DNA of 64,000 nt from Mycolicibacterium frederiksbergense. GTDB taxonomy: Bacteria > Actinomycetota > Actinomycetes > Mycobacteriales > Mycobacteriaceae. The position numbers were made by a program, and so were the translations under genes. Where the stretch lies: assembly GCF_012223425.1 (NCBI RefSeq), contig NZ_CP038799.1, positions 4,076,249 to 4,140,248 on the forward strand, written 5' to 3'. The notes beneath the pieces are model-generated. The model was not told the origin of the DNA. It saw only the letters and a list, made by a program, of their open reading frames with translations, and searched no databases. Below, piece after piece: positions 1-9,341 of this stretch (positions are counted from its first letter, which is position 1; each line of letters starts with the position of its first letter).

Positions 1-131
1 TGTGACAACTGGCCACCGGGCAGTGTGAGCTCAGGCCGTTGACATCACGCGGCTGGACTGGTTAGTTCTCGAAAGACCGTAATTCCGGTCAGCTCTGCCA
101 ACTTCGGTTCGATGAGGAGCCAGCTGCCGAC

Positions 132-575
132 ATGTCTGCCAGCGCGCGCCAGATCGAGAACCTGCTGTACACCTACGCCGAGCGCATCGACGCCGGCGAC
201 CTGGATGGTGTGGCCGAACTTTTCGCGCACGGCCGGATCTGCGGAGTGGAGGACGGCCCGCCCGAGACGGTGTTCAGCGGAACCGAACGCGTCCGGCAGA
301 TGTATGACATGGCGACCCGGCTGTACGAGGACGGCACCCCGAAAACCAAGCATCTGACCAGCAATGCGCGCATCGAGGTCGACGAGGTGGCGGGAACCGC
401 GCGGAGTCGGTCCAATTACCTGGTCACCCAGGCGACACCGGACCTGCCGCTGCAGGTCATCGTGACCGGCCACTACCGCGACACCTTCCACCGGGTCGAC
501 GGTCGATGGTGGTTCGACACCCGGACCATGTTCATCGATCAGGTCGGCGATGTCAGCCACCACCTGAAGTTCTGA
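132..575 (+). CDS. SnoaL-like / NTF2-fold protein
   Basis: This 147-residue protein has the NTF2-like alpha+beta barrel pattern of SnoaL-like polyketide cyclases and small subunits of ring-hydroxylating dioxygenases. An N-terminal helix carries IENLLYTYAERIDAGDLDGV, and the strands near the C-terminus contain GHYRDTFHRVDGRWWFDTR. The ATG is preceded by a GAGGAG sequence about 13 nt upstream. It is the first gene of a run of five closely packed plus-strand genes (next start 5 nt after its stop), so a role in the same small-molecule pathway is inferred. Substrate and reaction cannot be read from the sequence; many members of this fold are isomerases, dehydratases or non-catalytic. Confidence 0.8.
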   Translation: MSASARQIENLLYTYAERIDAGDLDGVAELFAHGRICGVEDGPPETVFSGTERVRQMYDMATRLYEDGTPKTKHLTSNARIEVDEVAGTARSRSNYLVTQATPDLPLQVIVTGHYRDTFHRVDGRWWFDTRTMFIDQVGDVSHHLKF

Positions 576-580
576 CCGCC

Positions 581-1786
581 GTGCCCCGAGGTTCACCGTT
601 CGACGCGGCAGACCTCATGGCGGCCGCCCGGGGCAAGGAACGGCTGGACGATTGGGGGCCGCTGGCGTTCGAGACACCGCTCGCGGTGCTGGCCGGCAGT
701 TACGCCGAAGCGGACCTCAACCAGATCGGGGAACACCTGCTGCGGTCGGGGCTGGTGCACGGCCTGCGGATGCGATTGCGTGCGCAGGAATGGATCCGGC
801 GACATCCCGAGATTCTCTCCGAGACGATCCTCGCTCCGATCGTGGTGGTCGGGATGATGCGCAGTGGAACAACGCTGCTGCAACGATTGCTGGCCGCCGA
901 CCCGCGCTTTCACTGCGCCTACGGCTGGGAGGTGGTGGAGGTTGGCCCGAAGCTGGACTACCGGTGGTCGGGGCCCGAGGATCCCCGCATCCTGATCAGT
1001 GCGGCGCGCGAGGCGAAATCGCGGGAGATGGCACCGGAACTGTTCGCGATCCACCCCATGTACGCTCGCGAGCCCGAAGAGGAGATCGTCTTCCTGTCGG
1101 ATGCTTTTCTGTCCCATGTGCCGGAGTCGGGCGCCCACCTGCCCACCTACCGGTCCTGGATCGACGGGCAGGACTTCACCCCCGCCTATGAGCACCTGTA
1201 CCGGATGCTGCAGTTCCTGCAGTGGCAGAAGCGCCAGGCCGGCCGGGCGGATTCGGGCACCGCCCGGCGGTGGGTGCTGAAAACGCCCGCGCACCTGGGC
1301 TATCTCGATACGCTGCGGGCCCGGTTCCCCGATCTGCATCTGGTGCACATGCACCGTGATCCGCGCGACACCATCCCCTCCGGTGCGAGCCTGAACGCCA
1401 CATTGCATGCCATGCACGCCGACCGCGTCGATCCGGCGCGGGTCGGAGCCCAATGGCTGGCCCGGATGGGCTGGACCAACGATCGCGCCATGGCGGTCCG
1501 GGACGGCTGGGTCGACGAGGACGTGCGTGTCACCGATGTCGACTTCGGCACCGCGGTGGCCGATCCGATCGGACAGGTGTCCCGGGTGTACGACGCGATC
1601 GGTGAACCGCTGACCGCCGACGCCGAGCGCGCGATGCGGCGCTGGTTGGCCGAACGCCCCCGCGAGACGGCGCGACCGTCATACACGGCCGCCGACTACG
1701 GACTCAGCGGCGCCGAGATCGACGAGCGGTTCACGGCCTACAACAGACGCTTCCGCGGCGCCGTCCCATCCACCCGAGGAGAATGA
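581..1786 (+). CDS. Sulfotransferase family protein
   Basis: The protein of about 401 residues has the PAPS-binding 5'-phosphosulfate loop VGMMRSGTTLLQRL (about residues 90-103) and a 3'-phosphate-binding segment LVHMHRDPRDTIPS in the middle, the two signatures of sulfotransferases. The family transfers sulfuryl groups from PAPS to hydroxyl groups of lipids, sterols or sugars. I chose the GTG at 581 because the longer open frame (from 506) would overlap the upstream gene; this start lies 5 nt after that gene's stop. The stop directly abuts the next ATG. Its neighbours are an NTF2-like protein and SDRs, so a steroid- or terpenoid-like alcohol is a plausible acceptor, but that is inference. Confidence 0.88.
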   Translation: MPRGSPFDAADLMAAARGKERLDDWGPLAFETPLAVLAGSYAEADLNQIGEHLLRSGLVHGLRMRLRAQEWIRRHPEILSETILAPIVVVGMMRSGTTLLQRLLAADPRFHCAYGWEVVEVGPKLDYRWSGPEDPRILISAAREAKSREMAPELFAIHPMYAREPEEEIVFLSDAFLSHVPESGAHLPTYRSWIDGQDFTPAYEHLYRMLQFLQWQKRQAGRADSGTARRWVLKTPAHLGYLDTLRARFPDLHLVHMHRDPRDTIPSGASLNATLHAMHADRVDPARVGAQWLARMGWTNDRAMAVRDGWVDEDVRVTDVDFGTAVADPIGQVSRVYDAIGEPLTADAERAMRRWLAERPRETARPSYTAADYGLSGAEIDERFTAYNRRFRGAVPSTRGE

Positions 1787-3031
1787 ATGCCCGAACACCC
1801 GGTGGCCACGACGGCCCAACACGAACAGGAGCTCGCGGCGCTGAACCTGCTGGAGCATCCGACGGTGCAAGCCGCCTACCGCAGTGTCGCCGAGACCTGG
1901 CTCGGGCGGGCCAAGGCCTCCGAAGCGATGCGGGCACGCTTTGACGACGCGTTCGCAGAGGTGATGTTCTCGGCGGCGGTATGGTCGTCCAACCAGGACA
2001 CGCTGCGACCGAAGGTCAGCTGCATCACCCGGCTGGCACACCCCGTGCAGGGTCGTGCGATACCCGGATCACGCTGGGGCATCGACAATCCCGACAGCGT
2101 GTACCGGGTGATCCCGATCTCCGGTGACGAGCGCTACGAGATCCACGGGCGCGTCGGGCACAACCGGATGACGGAGAACTACTTCACGCTGTGGGACGCG
2201 AACATGGGCACTGTCGCCGTGCTCAACGGCCGCACCATGGAGGTCGACCCCGACGGGTCGTTCACCATCACCGTCGACGCCGATCCTGCGGGCGGCCGGC
2301 CCAATCACGTGCAATCCACCCCCGAAGCGCACGAGTTCTACATCCGTGACGTCCTGCTGAACTGGGACCGCGACGATCCGAATCACCTTTCCGTGCAACG
2401 GCTCGGCGGGCCACCCGCACGACCGGCCCGCACGCTCGACGAGCAGGCCGACGCCACCGCCGACATGATGGCGCATTTCGCGAACTTCACCGGCAAGCTC
2501 AGCCACGGGATCTACAAGATGGCGCCCAACGAGTTCAACCTCGCCTGGTCGGCCGACAAGGTCGGCGCGATGCGCAATCAGGTGTATGTCATGGGCCGTT
2601 TCGATCTCGGCCCCGGCGAGGCGTTCGTCGTCGACGTCGGCGACGGTGGCGCCGAGTACTTCACCGTTCCGCTGAGCAACATCTGGGGGACCACGCTCGA
2701 ACTCGTCGACCGGACGGGGAGTCTGAACAAGGCGCAGTCGACGCCCAACGACGACGGCTCCTACACCTACGTCATCGCCCCGACCGATCCCGGCGTCGCC
2801 AACTGGATCGACTCCGACGGCCTGGACGAGGGCATCCTGACGCTGCGGATGGCCGAGTTCGGCGAGGAAGGACCCAAAGAGGACCTCGGCGCGCGCGGGC
2901 GGGTGGTGAAGCTCGACCACCTCGAACGTGAAGTCCCGACGCTGCGCCGGGTGACCGCGCAGGAACGGGCCACCGAACTCGCCGAGCGCCGTGCGGCGTA
3001 TCTGCGCCGCCTACCCGAGGGGACCGCCTGA
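1787..3031 (+). CDS. DUF1214-like protein of unknown function
   Basis: A 414-residue protein without signal peptide or membrane segment. The central part (IHGRVGHNRMTENYFTLWD, about residues 120-138) and the C-terminal part (DPGVANWIDSDGLDEGILTLR, about 330-350) resemble DUF1214-type beta-rich proteins; this is a weak family match made by eye. The start codon is adjacent to the sulfotransferase stop with AGGAGA as ribosome-binding site inside that gene, and its stop overlaps the next ATG, so it is translationally coupled on both sides. No catalytic motif was recognised. Its reaction is unknown; the operon context suggests an enzyme or carrier for the same substrate as the flanking sulfotransferase and SDRs. 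Confidence 0.82.
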   Translation: MPEHPVATTAQHEQELAALNLLEHPTVQAAYRSVAETWLGRAKASEAMRARFDDAFAEVMFSAAVWSSNQDTLRPKVSCITRLAHPVQGRAIPGSRWGIDNPDSVYRVIPISGDERYEIHGRVGHNRMTENYFTLWDANMGTVAVLNGRTMEVDPDGSFTITVDADPAGGRPNHVQSTPEAHEFYIRDVLLNWDRDDPNHLSVQRLGGPPARPARTLDEQADATADMMAHFANFTGKLSHGIYKMAPNEFNLAWSADKVGAMRNQVYVMGRFDLGPGEAFVVDVGDGGAEYFTVPLSNIWGTTLELVDRTGSLNKAQSTPNDDGSYTYVIAPTDPGVANWIDSDGLDEGILTLRMAEFGEEGPKEDLGARGRVVKLDHLEREVPTLRRVTAQERATELAERRAAYLRRLPEGTA

Positions 3032-3867
3032 TGGCCCGCTGGCTGATCACCGGATGCTCCACCGGCATCGGTCGCGAGATCGCCCGCGCCGCACTGGAGG
3101 CCGGGCACTACGTGGTCGTCACCGCACGGCGCGCGGAGGCAGTCGCCGACCTGGTCGGCACGTTCGGTGATCGCGCCGTGGCCGTCGCCCTGGACGTCAC
3201 CGACAAGGATCAGATCGCCGCGGCGGTCGCGGCGGCCGACGACGCATTCGGCGGTGTCGATGTCCTGGTCAACAACGCGGGCTACGGCTACATGTCGGCG
3301 GTCGAAGAAGGTGACGACGCCGAGGTGCGGAAACTGTTCGACACCAACTACTTCGGAGTGGTGGACACCATCAAGGCGGTGCTGCCGGCCATGCGGGCAC
3401 GCAAATCCGGCCACATCGTCAACATCTCGTCGATGACCGGTCTGGTGGCCAACCCGCCCAACGCGTACTACTCCTCGACCAAGTTCGCCCTGGAGGCGCT
3501 CACCGAGGCACTCGCACAGGAGGTCGCGCCGCTGGGGATCAAGGTCACCGCCATCGAACCCGGTGCCTTCCGTACCGACTGGGCGCGGCGCTCCATGCAG
3601 GAATCCGGCACTCCGATCGGTGATTACGAAGAGGGCGTGGGAACACGCAAGACACTGATCAAGGAGTTCGCCGACCACCTGCCGGGTGACCCGCGCAAGG
3701 TCGCCGAGGCGGTGCTGACGGTGACGACGCTGGAGGAACCGCCGCTGCGCCTGCTGCTCGGGCGTGATGTGCTCAAGGCGGTGCGGCACAAGATCGCTGC
3801 GCTGTCTGCGTCCATCGACGAGTGGGAAGCCGTGACCAAGGACGTCGACTTCCCGAAGGGCACCTAG
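3031..3867 (+). CDS. SDR family NAD(P)-dependent oxidoreductase
   Basis: Classical short-chain dehydrogenase of 278 residues. It starts with the dinucleotide-binding glycine motif LITGCSTGIGREIA (residues 5-18), has NNAG in VLVNNAGYGY, and the catalytic YxxxK in YYSSTKFALEAL, with a Ser in NISSMTG upstream. The ATG overlaps the stop of the preceding gene (TGATG), which supports the operon. The C-terminus (residues 200-278) contains a longer substrate loop typical of SDRs acting on bulky hydrophobic alcohols or ketones. The specific substrate is not evident. Confidence 0.92.
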   Translation: MARWLITGCSTGIGREIARAALEAGHYVVVTARRAEAVADLVGTFGDRAVAVALDVTDKDQIAAAVAAADDAFGGVDVLVNNAGYGYMSAVEEGDDAEVRKLFDTNYFGVVDTIKAVLPAMRARKSGHIVNISSMTGLVANPPNAYYSSTKFALEALTEALAQEVAPLGIKVTAIEPGAFRTDWARRSMQESGTPIGDYEEGVGTRKTLIKEFADHLPGDPRKVAEAVLTVTTLEEPPLRLLLGRDVLKAVRHKIAALSASIDEWEAVTKDVDFPKGT

Positions 3868-4688
3868 TGGCCCGGCACGCGGGCAAGGTGGCTTTCATCA
3901 CCGGCGCGGCCCGGGGGATGGGCCGTGCGCACGCCGTGAAGCTCGCCGGGGAAGGGGCCGACATCATCGCGCTGGATGTCTGCGGGTCCTTCGAGTCGAC
4001 CGATTACCCGGGATCCAGCGCCGATGACCTGGCGATGACGGTGCACCTCGTCGAGAACCAGGGACGCCGGATCATCGCCCGCCAAGCCGACGTCCGCGAT
4101 CCCGACGCGGTGGCCCAGGTGGTCGCCGCGGGCGTCGCGGAGTTCGGGCGCATCGACATCGTCATCGCGAATGCCGGCATCATCCGGCTGACGGAGTCCG
4201 ACAACCGCGCGCAGGTCTTCAAGGACGTCGTCGATGTGAACCTGACCGGCGCGTGGAACACGGTCGAGGCTGCGCTCCCGACGATGATCGCCGGTGAGCG
4301 GGGCGGGGCGATCGTGCTGGCGAGTTCGACAGCCGGTATCCGAGCCTCCGGTACCGACCGCCCCGGGCTGCAGGCCTACGCGGCATCCAAACGCGGGCTG
4401 GTGGCCCTGATGCAGGGCTGGGCCAGTGACCTTGCGCGGCATTCGATCCGGGTGAACACCATCCACCCCTCGGGTGTGGCGACCGACATGATCATCAACG
4501 AGACCACCATCGGCTTGGCGCAGGAGGCCGACCCGTGGTTGGGCACCCAGCGCAACGCGCTGCCCATAGCGTTGTTGCAGCCCGAGCAGATCGCCAACGC
4601 GGTGGCGTGGTTGGTGTCCGAGGAGGCCGAGTTCATCACCGGTGTGGCGTGGCCGCTGGACGCGGGGTTCGGCATCCGGACGTACTAA
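3867..4688 (+). CDS. Mycofactocin-coupled SDR family oxidoreductase
   Basis: Short-chain dehydrogenase of about 273 residues with TGAARGMGRAHAVKLA, NAGI and a catalytic Y-x3-K (YAASKRGL). The N-terminal signature RxHAVKLAxEGADIIALDVC, followed by the insertion with YPGSSADDLAMTVHLVENQG and RRIIARQADVRD, is that of the mycofactocin-coupled SDR group (carveol-dehydrogenase-like), whose tightly bound NAD is recycled through the redox cofactor mycofactocin rather than by free NAD exchange (family knowledge). The GTG start at 3867 shares one base with the stop of the preceding gene (TAGTG). Its stop overlaps the convergent regulator gene by 4 bp. It is likely the oxidising step for an alcohol handled by this operon. 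Confidence 0.9.
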   Translation: MARHAGKVAFITGAARGMGRAHAVKLAGEGADIIALDVCGSFESTDYPGSSADDLAMTVHLVENQGRRIIARQADVRDPDAVAQVVAAGVAEFGRIDIVIANAGIIRLTESDNRAQVFKDVVDVNLTGAWNTVEAALPTMIAGERGGAIVLASSTAGIRASGTDRPGLQAYAASKRGLVALMQGWASDLARHSIRVNTIHPSGVATDMIINETTIGLAQEADPWLGTQRNALPIALLQPEQIANAVAWLVSEEAEFITGVAWPLDAGFGIRTY

Positions 4689-6241
4689 CGGGTGGCGCGC
4701 AGGCTCAGCGTAAGCAGCAGGCGCAGTTCGGCATCGTCCAATGACGCGGCGATGAGCTTCTCGATGCGGCGCACCCGGTAGCGCACCGTGTTCGGATGGA
4801 CGTGTAGGTGCTCGGCGACCGCAGCGATGTCGCCAAAGCAGTCCAGGTACGCCGCCAGCGTGTCCGCCAGCATCGGCTGGGTGTCACGCAGTTGCCGTAT
4901 GCGGGGGTCCACCAGGCGCCCGTCGGCCTGGATCAACGACACGATCTCGTCGAGCAGAACGGTGGTGCGGGCGTCATCGAGTGAGGAGACCTGGGCGATG
5001 GCCCCCGGGTGGCGCTGTGCGCTGTGAAACACCCTGTCCACCTGGGTGCGGGCGGGCGCGATATCGGCGAGTCCGGTCAGCGGCGCCGCGATCACGGCGT
5101 GCACGGTCAGCCCCATCTCGCGCTGCAGCGCGGCCACCACGCCCCGCACCCAGGATGTCACCGATCCCGGCGCGCCGATCTTCGGGAACACCACATAGAC
5201 CCGGCCGTCGTCGGCGGTCACCTGCGCGTCGGCGCGGAAAGCGCCGGCGCTCAGTGCCAGCACATCCGGCGGGGCGCCCGCGAATGCCACCAGTGCGGCG
5301 CGGGCGTCTGCGGTGATGCCCAGGCCTCCGGCGACGGCCGCCACGTCGACCTCGGTGCCGGCCATGCCGAGTAGTTCGCGCACCAGGACCGTGTGGGTGG
5401 AGGGTGTCGCCGCCAGCCGGGACATGATCCGGGCCGCCAGCACGGCTGCGCCGCGCAGCACGTCCTCGACGTCATCGGCCAACGGTTGCGAACCTTGTTG
5501 TAACCAAATGGTTCCGGCGAACTCGGCCGCCCGCCGGCCATCCGGTGACCGACGATGCACGCCGACGGCGAGTCGGGGGCGCAGGCCGAGTTCGGGCCGC
5601 GCGTCGACACGGACGACATCGGTGGACGCGCGTAGCGCATCGAATACACCCCACTGCCCGAGCCATTCGAGGTGCGCGGCGGGCCCGGCCCGGCCCATGA
5701 TGGACAGTCGGCGCAATTCGTCGGCCTCGTCATTGGAGGCCGAGTAGGCCAGCACGTGGGATGCCGTGTCCTCGATGCTCACCATGCCGCGGGTGCGTTC
5801 GGCGATCGACTGGGCGAGCCCGAACAGATCGGTGCCCGAATCCGACAGTGGATCGGCGCGGTCCCCGTGGTGTTCGAAGACGTGATTGACCAATCGGAAC
5901 AGCCGTTCCCAGCGAGCGCGGGGTTCGACGGCCACCACGGCGACCCCGGTTGCGGTGGCCCGGGCGACGACCGACGGGTGCGGTTCCTTGACGAAGATCG
6001 CGACCGGTTGACGCGCCTGCCCAGCGAGCCAGTCGATCGCATCCGCCGGGCTGATGCCGAGCAGGAAGAACACATCCGCTGCGCCGGCCGCGGCCGCCAG
6101 GCCCAAGCGCACGTCGTCGGTGTCGAGCAATGCTGCCGAGGCCACCGGCAGGTCCAGCCCGCGCGGGGCTTCGATGAGGTTGACCAGGGTGGTGTCCAAC
6201 GCCAGCAGGAGCCGGCCGAGGCCGACACCGGTTTCCACCAT
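4685..6241 (-). CDS. PucR/CdaR-type transcriptional regulator next to proline genes
   Basis: The 518-residue protein ends with the PucR C-terminal helix-turn-helix (DIAAVAEHLHVHPNTVRYRVRRIEKL, about residues 473-498). A central GGDEF-like CdaR region (about 270-400) and an N-terminal purine-catabolism-like ligand domain precede it. It corresponds in position and length to mycobacterial Rv1186c; in mycobacteria a regulator called PruC is reported (from memory) to control proline dehydrogenase, and this may be it. It is divergent from rocA. A TAGGAT box (6250-6255 on the complement) lies 8 nt before the ATG, so the mRNA is probably near-leaderless. Proline or a derivative is the inferred effector. 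Confidence 0.88.
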   Translation of the reverse strand: MVETGVGLGRLLLALDTTLVNLIEAPRGLDLPVASAALLDTDDVRLGLAAAAGAADVFFLLGISPADAIDWLAGQARQPVAIFVKEPHPSVVARATATGVAVVAVEPRARWERLFRLVNHVFEHHGDRADPLSDSGTDLFGLAQSIAERTRGMVSIEDTASHVLAYSASNDEADELRRLSIMGRAGPAAHLEWLGQWGVFDALRASTDVVRVDARPELGLRPRLAVGVHRRSPDGRRAAEFAGTIWLQQGSQPLADDVEDVLRGAAVLAARIMSRLAATPSTHTVLVRELLGMAGTEVDVAAVAGGLGITADARAALVAFAGAPPDVLALSAGAFRADAQVTADDGRVYVVFPKIGAPGSVTSWVRGVVAALQREMGLTVHAVIAAPLTGLADIAPARTQVDRVFHSAQRHPGAIAQVSSLDDARTTVLLDEIVSLIQADGRLVDPRIRQLRDTQPMLADTLAAYLDCFGDIAAVAEHLHVHPNTVRYRVRRIEKLIAASLDDAELRLLLTLSLRATR

Positions 6242-6325
6242 GTTGTCGGATCCTACTAGCTCGCGCTTTGATGCCTGGCGAATCGCACAGTATATGAGGC
6301 GGTGGGATCAGTCATCGTTGCGGGT

Positions 6326-7954
<1,629 letters not shown>

Positions 7955-7956
7955 CG

Positions 7957-8907
7957 ATGAGCGTCTTCCAGAAGCTGGCACGGCCCGCGATCCTCGCGGC
8001 CAGTAGGTCCGACGCGCTGCGGCGCACCGCGGAGCGGATGCCCGTGACCCGCGATGTCGTGCACCGTTTCGTGCCCGGCGAGACGATCGACGATGCCATG
8101 GGTTCCGTTGCTGTGCTGCGGGATTCACGGCGTTTCGTCAGCATCGACTACCTGGGCGAGGATGTCACCGATGTCGAGGCGGCCAACGCGACCGTGCAGG
8201 CCTACCTCGACCTGCTGAACGCGCTGGAGCGACGGGGCGAGACCGGGCCGGAACCACGGTCTTTGGAGGTATCGCTGAAGCTGTCGGCGCTGGGCCAGGC
8301 GCTGCCGCGGGACGGTGAGAAGATCGCCATGGAGAACGCACACACCATCTGCACCAAGGCCCGTGACGTCGGTGCCTGGGTCACGGTGGACGCCGAGGAC
8401 CACACGACGACCGATTCGACGCTGTCCATCGTGCGGGACCTGCGCACCGATTTCGACTGGCTCGGCACGGTGTTGCAGGCTTACCTCAAGCGCTGCGAGG
8501 GCGATTGCCGGGAATTTGCGGAGTCCGGGGCACGCATCCGGTTGTGCAAGGGCGCCTACGACGAGCCCGCGTCGGTGGCGTTCCGCGAGCGCGCCGAGGT
8601 CACCGACTCCTACCTGCGGTGCCTGCGTATCCTGATGGCTGGTGGCGGCTACCCGATGGTGGCATCGCACGACCCGGAGATCATCGACGAGGTCCCCGCG
8701 ATGGTGCGCGAATTCGGCCGTGGTATCGCCGATTACGAGTACCAGATGCTGTACGGCATCCGCGATGCGGAGCAACGCCGGCTGGTCGACAGCAGCCACG
8801 TCCGGGTCTACGTGCCGTTCGGCACGCAGTGGTACGGCTACTTCGTGCGCCGCCTCGCCGAGCGTCCGGCCAACCTCGCGTTCTTCGTGCGGGCGCTCGT
8901 CGACTGA
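7957..8907 (+). CDS. putB: Proline dehydrogenase (monofunctional)
   Basis: FAD-dependent proline dehydrogenase of about 316 residues that feeds electrons to quinone and yields pyrroline-5-carboxylate. It has the conserved barrel segments LSALGQALPRD, TVDAEDHTTTDSTL, and RLCKGAYDEPASVAF, and the C-terminal substrate-binding region FGTQWYGYFVRRLAERPAN, where the RxxER arginines contact proline. The length matches monofunctional PutB/PruB rather than PutA. The ATG lies 2 nt after the rocA stop, which implies coupled expression and handing over of the reactive intermediate. Expression is probably controlled by the PucR-type protein encoded upstream. Confidence 0.96.
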   Translation: MSVFQKLARPAILAASRSDALRRTAERMPVTRDVVHRFVPGETIDDAMGSVAVLRDSRRFVSIDYLGEDVTDVEAANATVQAYLDLLNALERRGETGPEPRSLEVSLKLSALGQALPRDGEKIAMENAHTICTKARDVGAWVTVDAEDHTTTDSTLSIVRDLRTDFDWLGTVLQAYLKRCEGDCREFAESGARIRLCKGAYDEPASVAFRERAEVTDSYLRCLRILMAGGGYPMVASHDPEIIDEVPAMVREFGRGIADYEYQMLYGIRDAEQRRLVDSSHVRVYVPFGTQWYGYFVRRLAERPANLAFFVRALVD

Positions 8908-8908
8908 G

Positions 8909-9304
8909 CTAGGTCGTGTCGGGGAATGAGTGGTGTTCGTGGGCGATCAGCCATTCCCCGCCGATCCTGCGTAGGCCCATGGACAGGCGCAGCCGGTTGT
9001 CCGGATTCTCCGCAAACTCCTTCTCGCCACCGCAGCGCAACAGCCCGTAGGCAAAGGCGACGTCCTCGCCGGCGTCGACGTTCAGCTCGACAAGCTCGAA
9101 AGTGGCTCCGCTGCGGATGAATTCGAAGAACGGTGGCCAGCTCTCGCGGTAGGCCGGCTTGCCGCGGATCCCTTCGTAGGGCGGCGGCACGTCGAACATG
9201 ACGATGTCATCGGAATGCGCGGCGGTCACGGCGTCGAGGTCACAGGCCCTGACGCCGTCAACCCAGCGGGCGATCAGCATTCGGATATCGGTTTCGGCAC
9301 TCAT
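8909..9304 (-). CDS. NTF2-like (SnoaL/SgcJ type) protein
   Basis: A 131-residue NTF2-fold protein: DIRMLIARWVDGVRACDLDAV forms the first helix, HSDDIVMFDVPPPYEG is the typical pocket-lining segment, and GEWLIAHEHHSFP closes the barrel. It resembles the SgcJ/YybH-type ketosteroid-isomerase-like family, whose members are mostly of unknown catalytic role. It is convergent with putB, ending one base after that gene. No second gene is coupled to it. Confidence 0.85.
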   Translation of the reverse strand: MSAETDIRMLIARWVDGVRACDLDAVTAAHSDDIVMFDVPPPYEGIRGKPAYRESWPPFFEFIRSGATFELVELNVDAGEDVAFAYGLLRCGGEKEFAENPDNRLRLSMGLRRIGGEWLIAHEHHSFPDTT

Positions 9305-9341
9305 GCCGGTACTGACCGCGGCCGACGGGACAACTCATCGG

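Noticed and set aside
1..131. Possible 3' end of a gene at the left edge
   Set aside because: TGA at 3-5 could be a stop, but only five bases are available and no conserved end can be recognised; the rest looks like a short promoter region.
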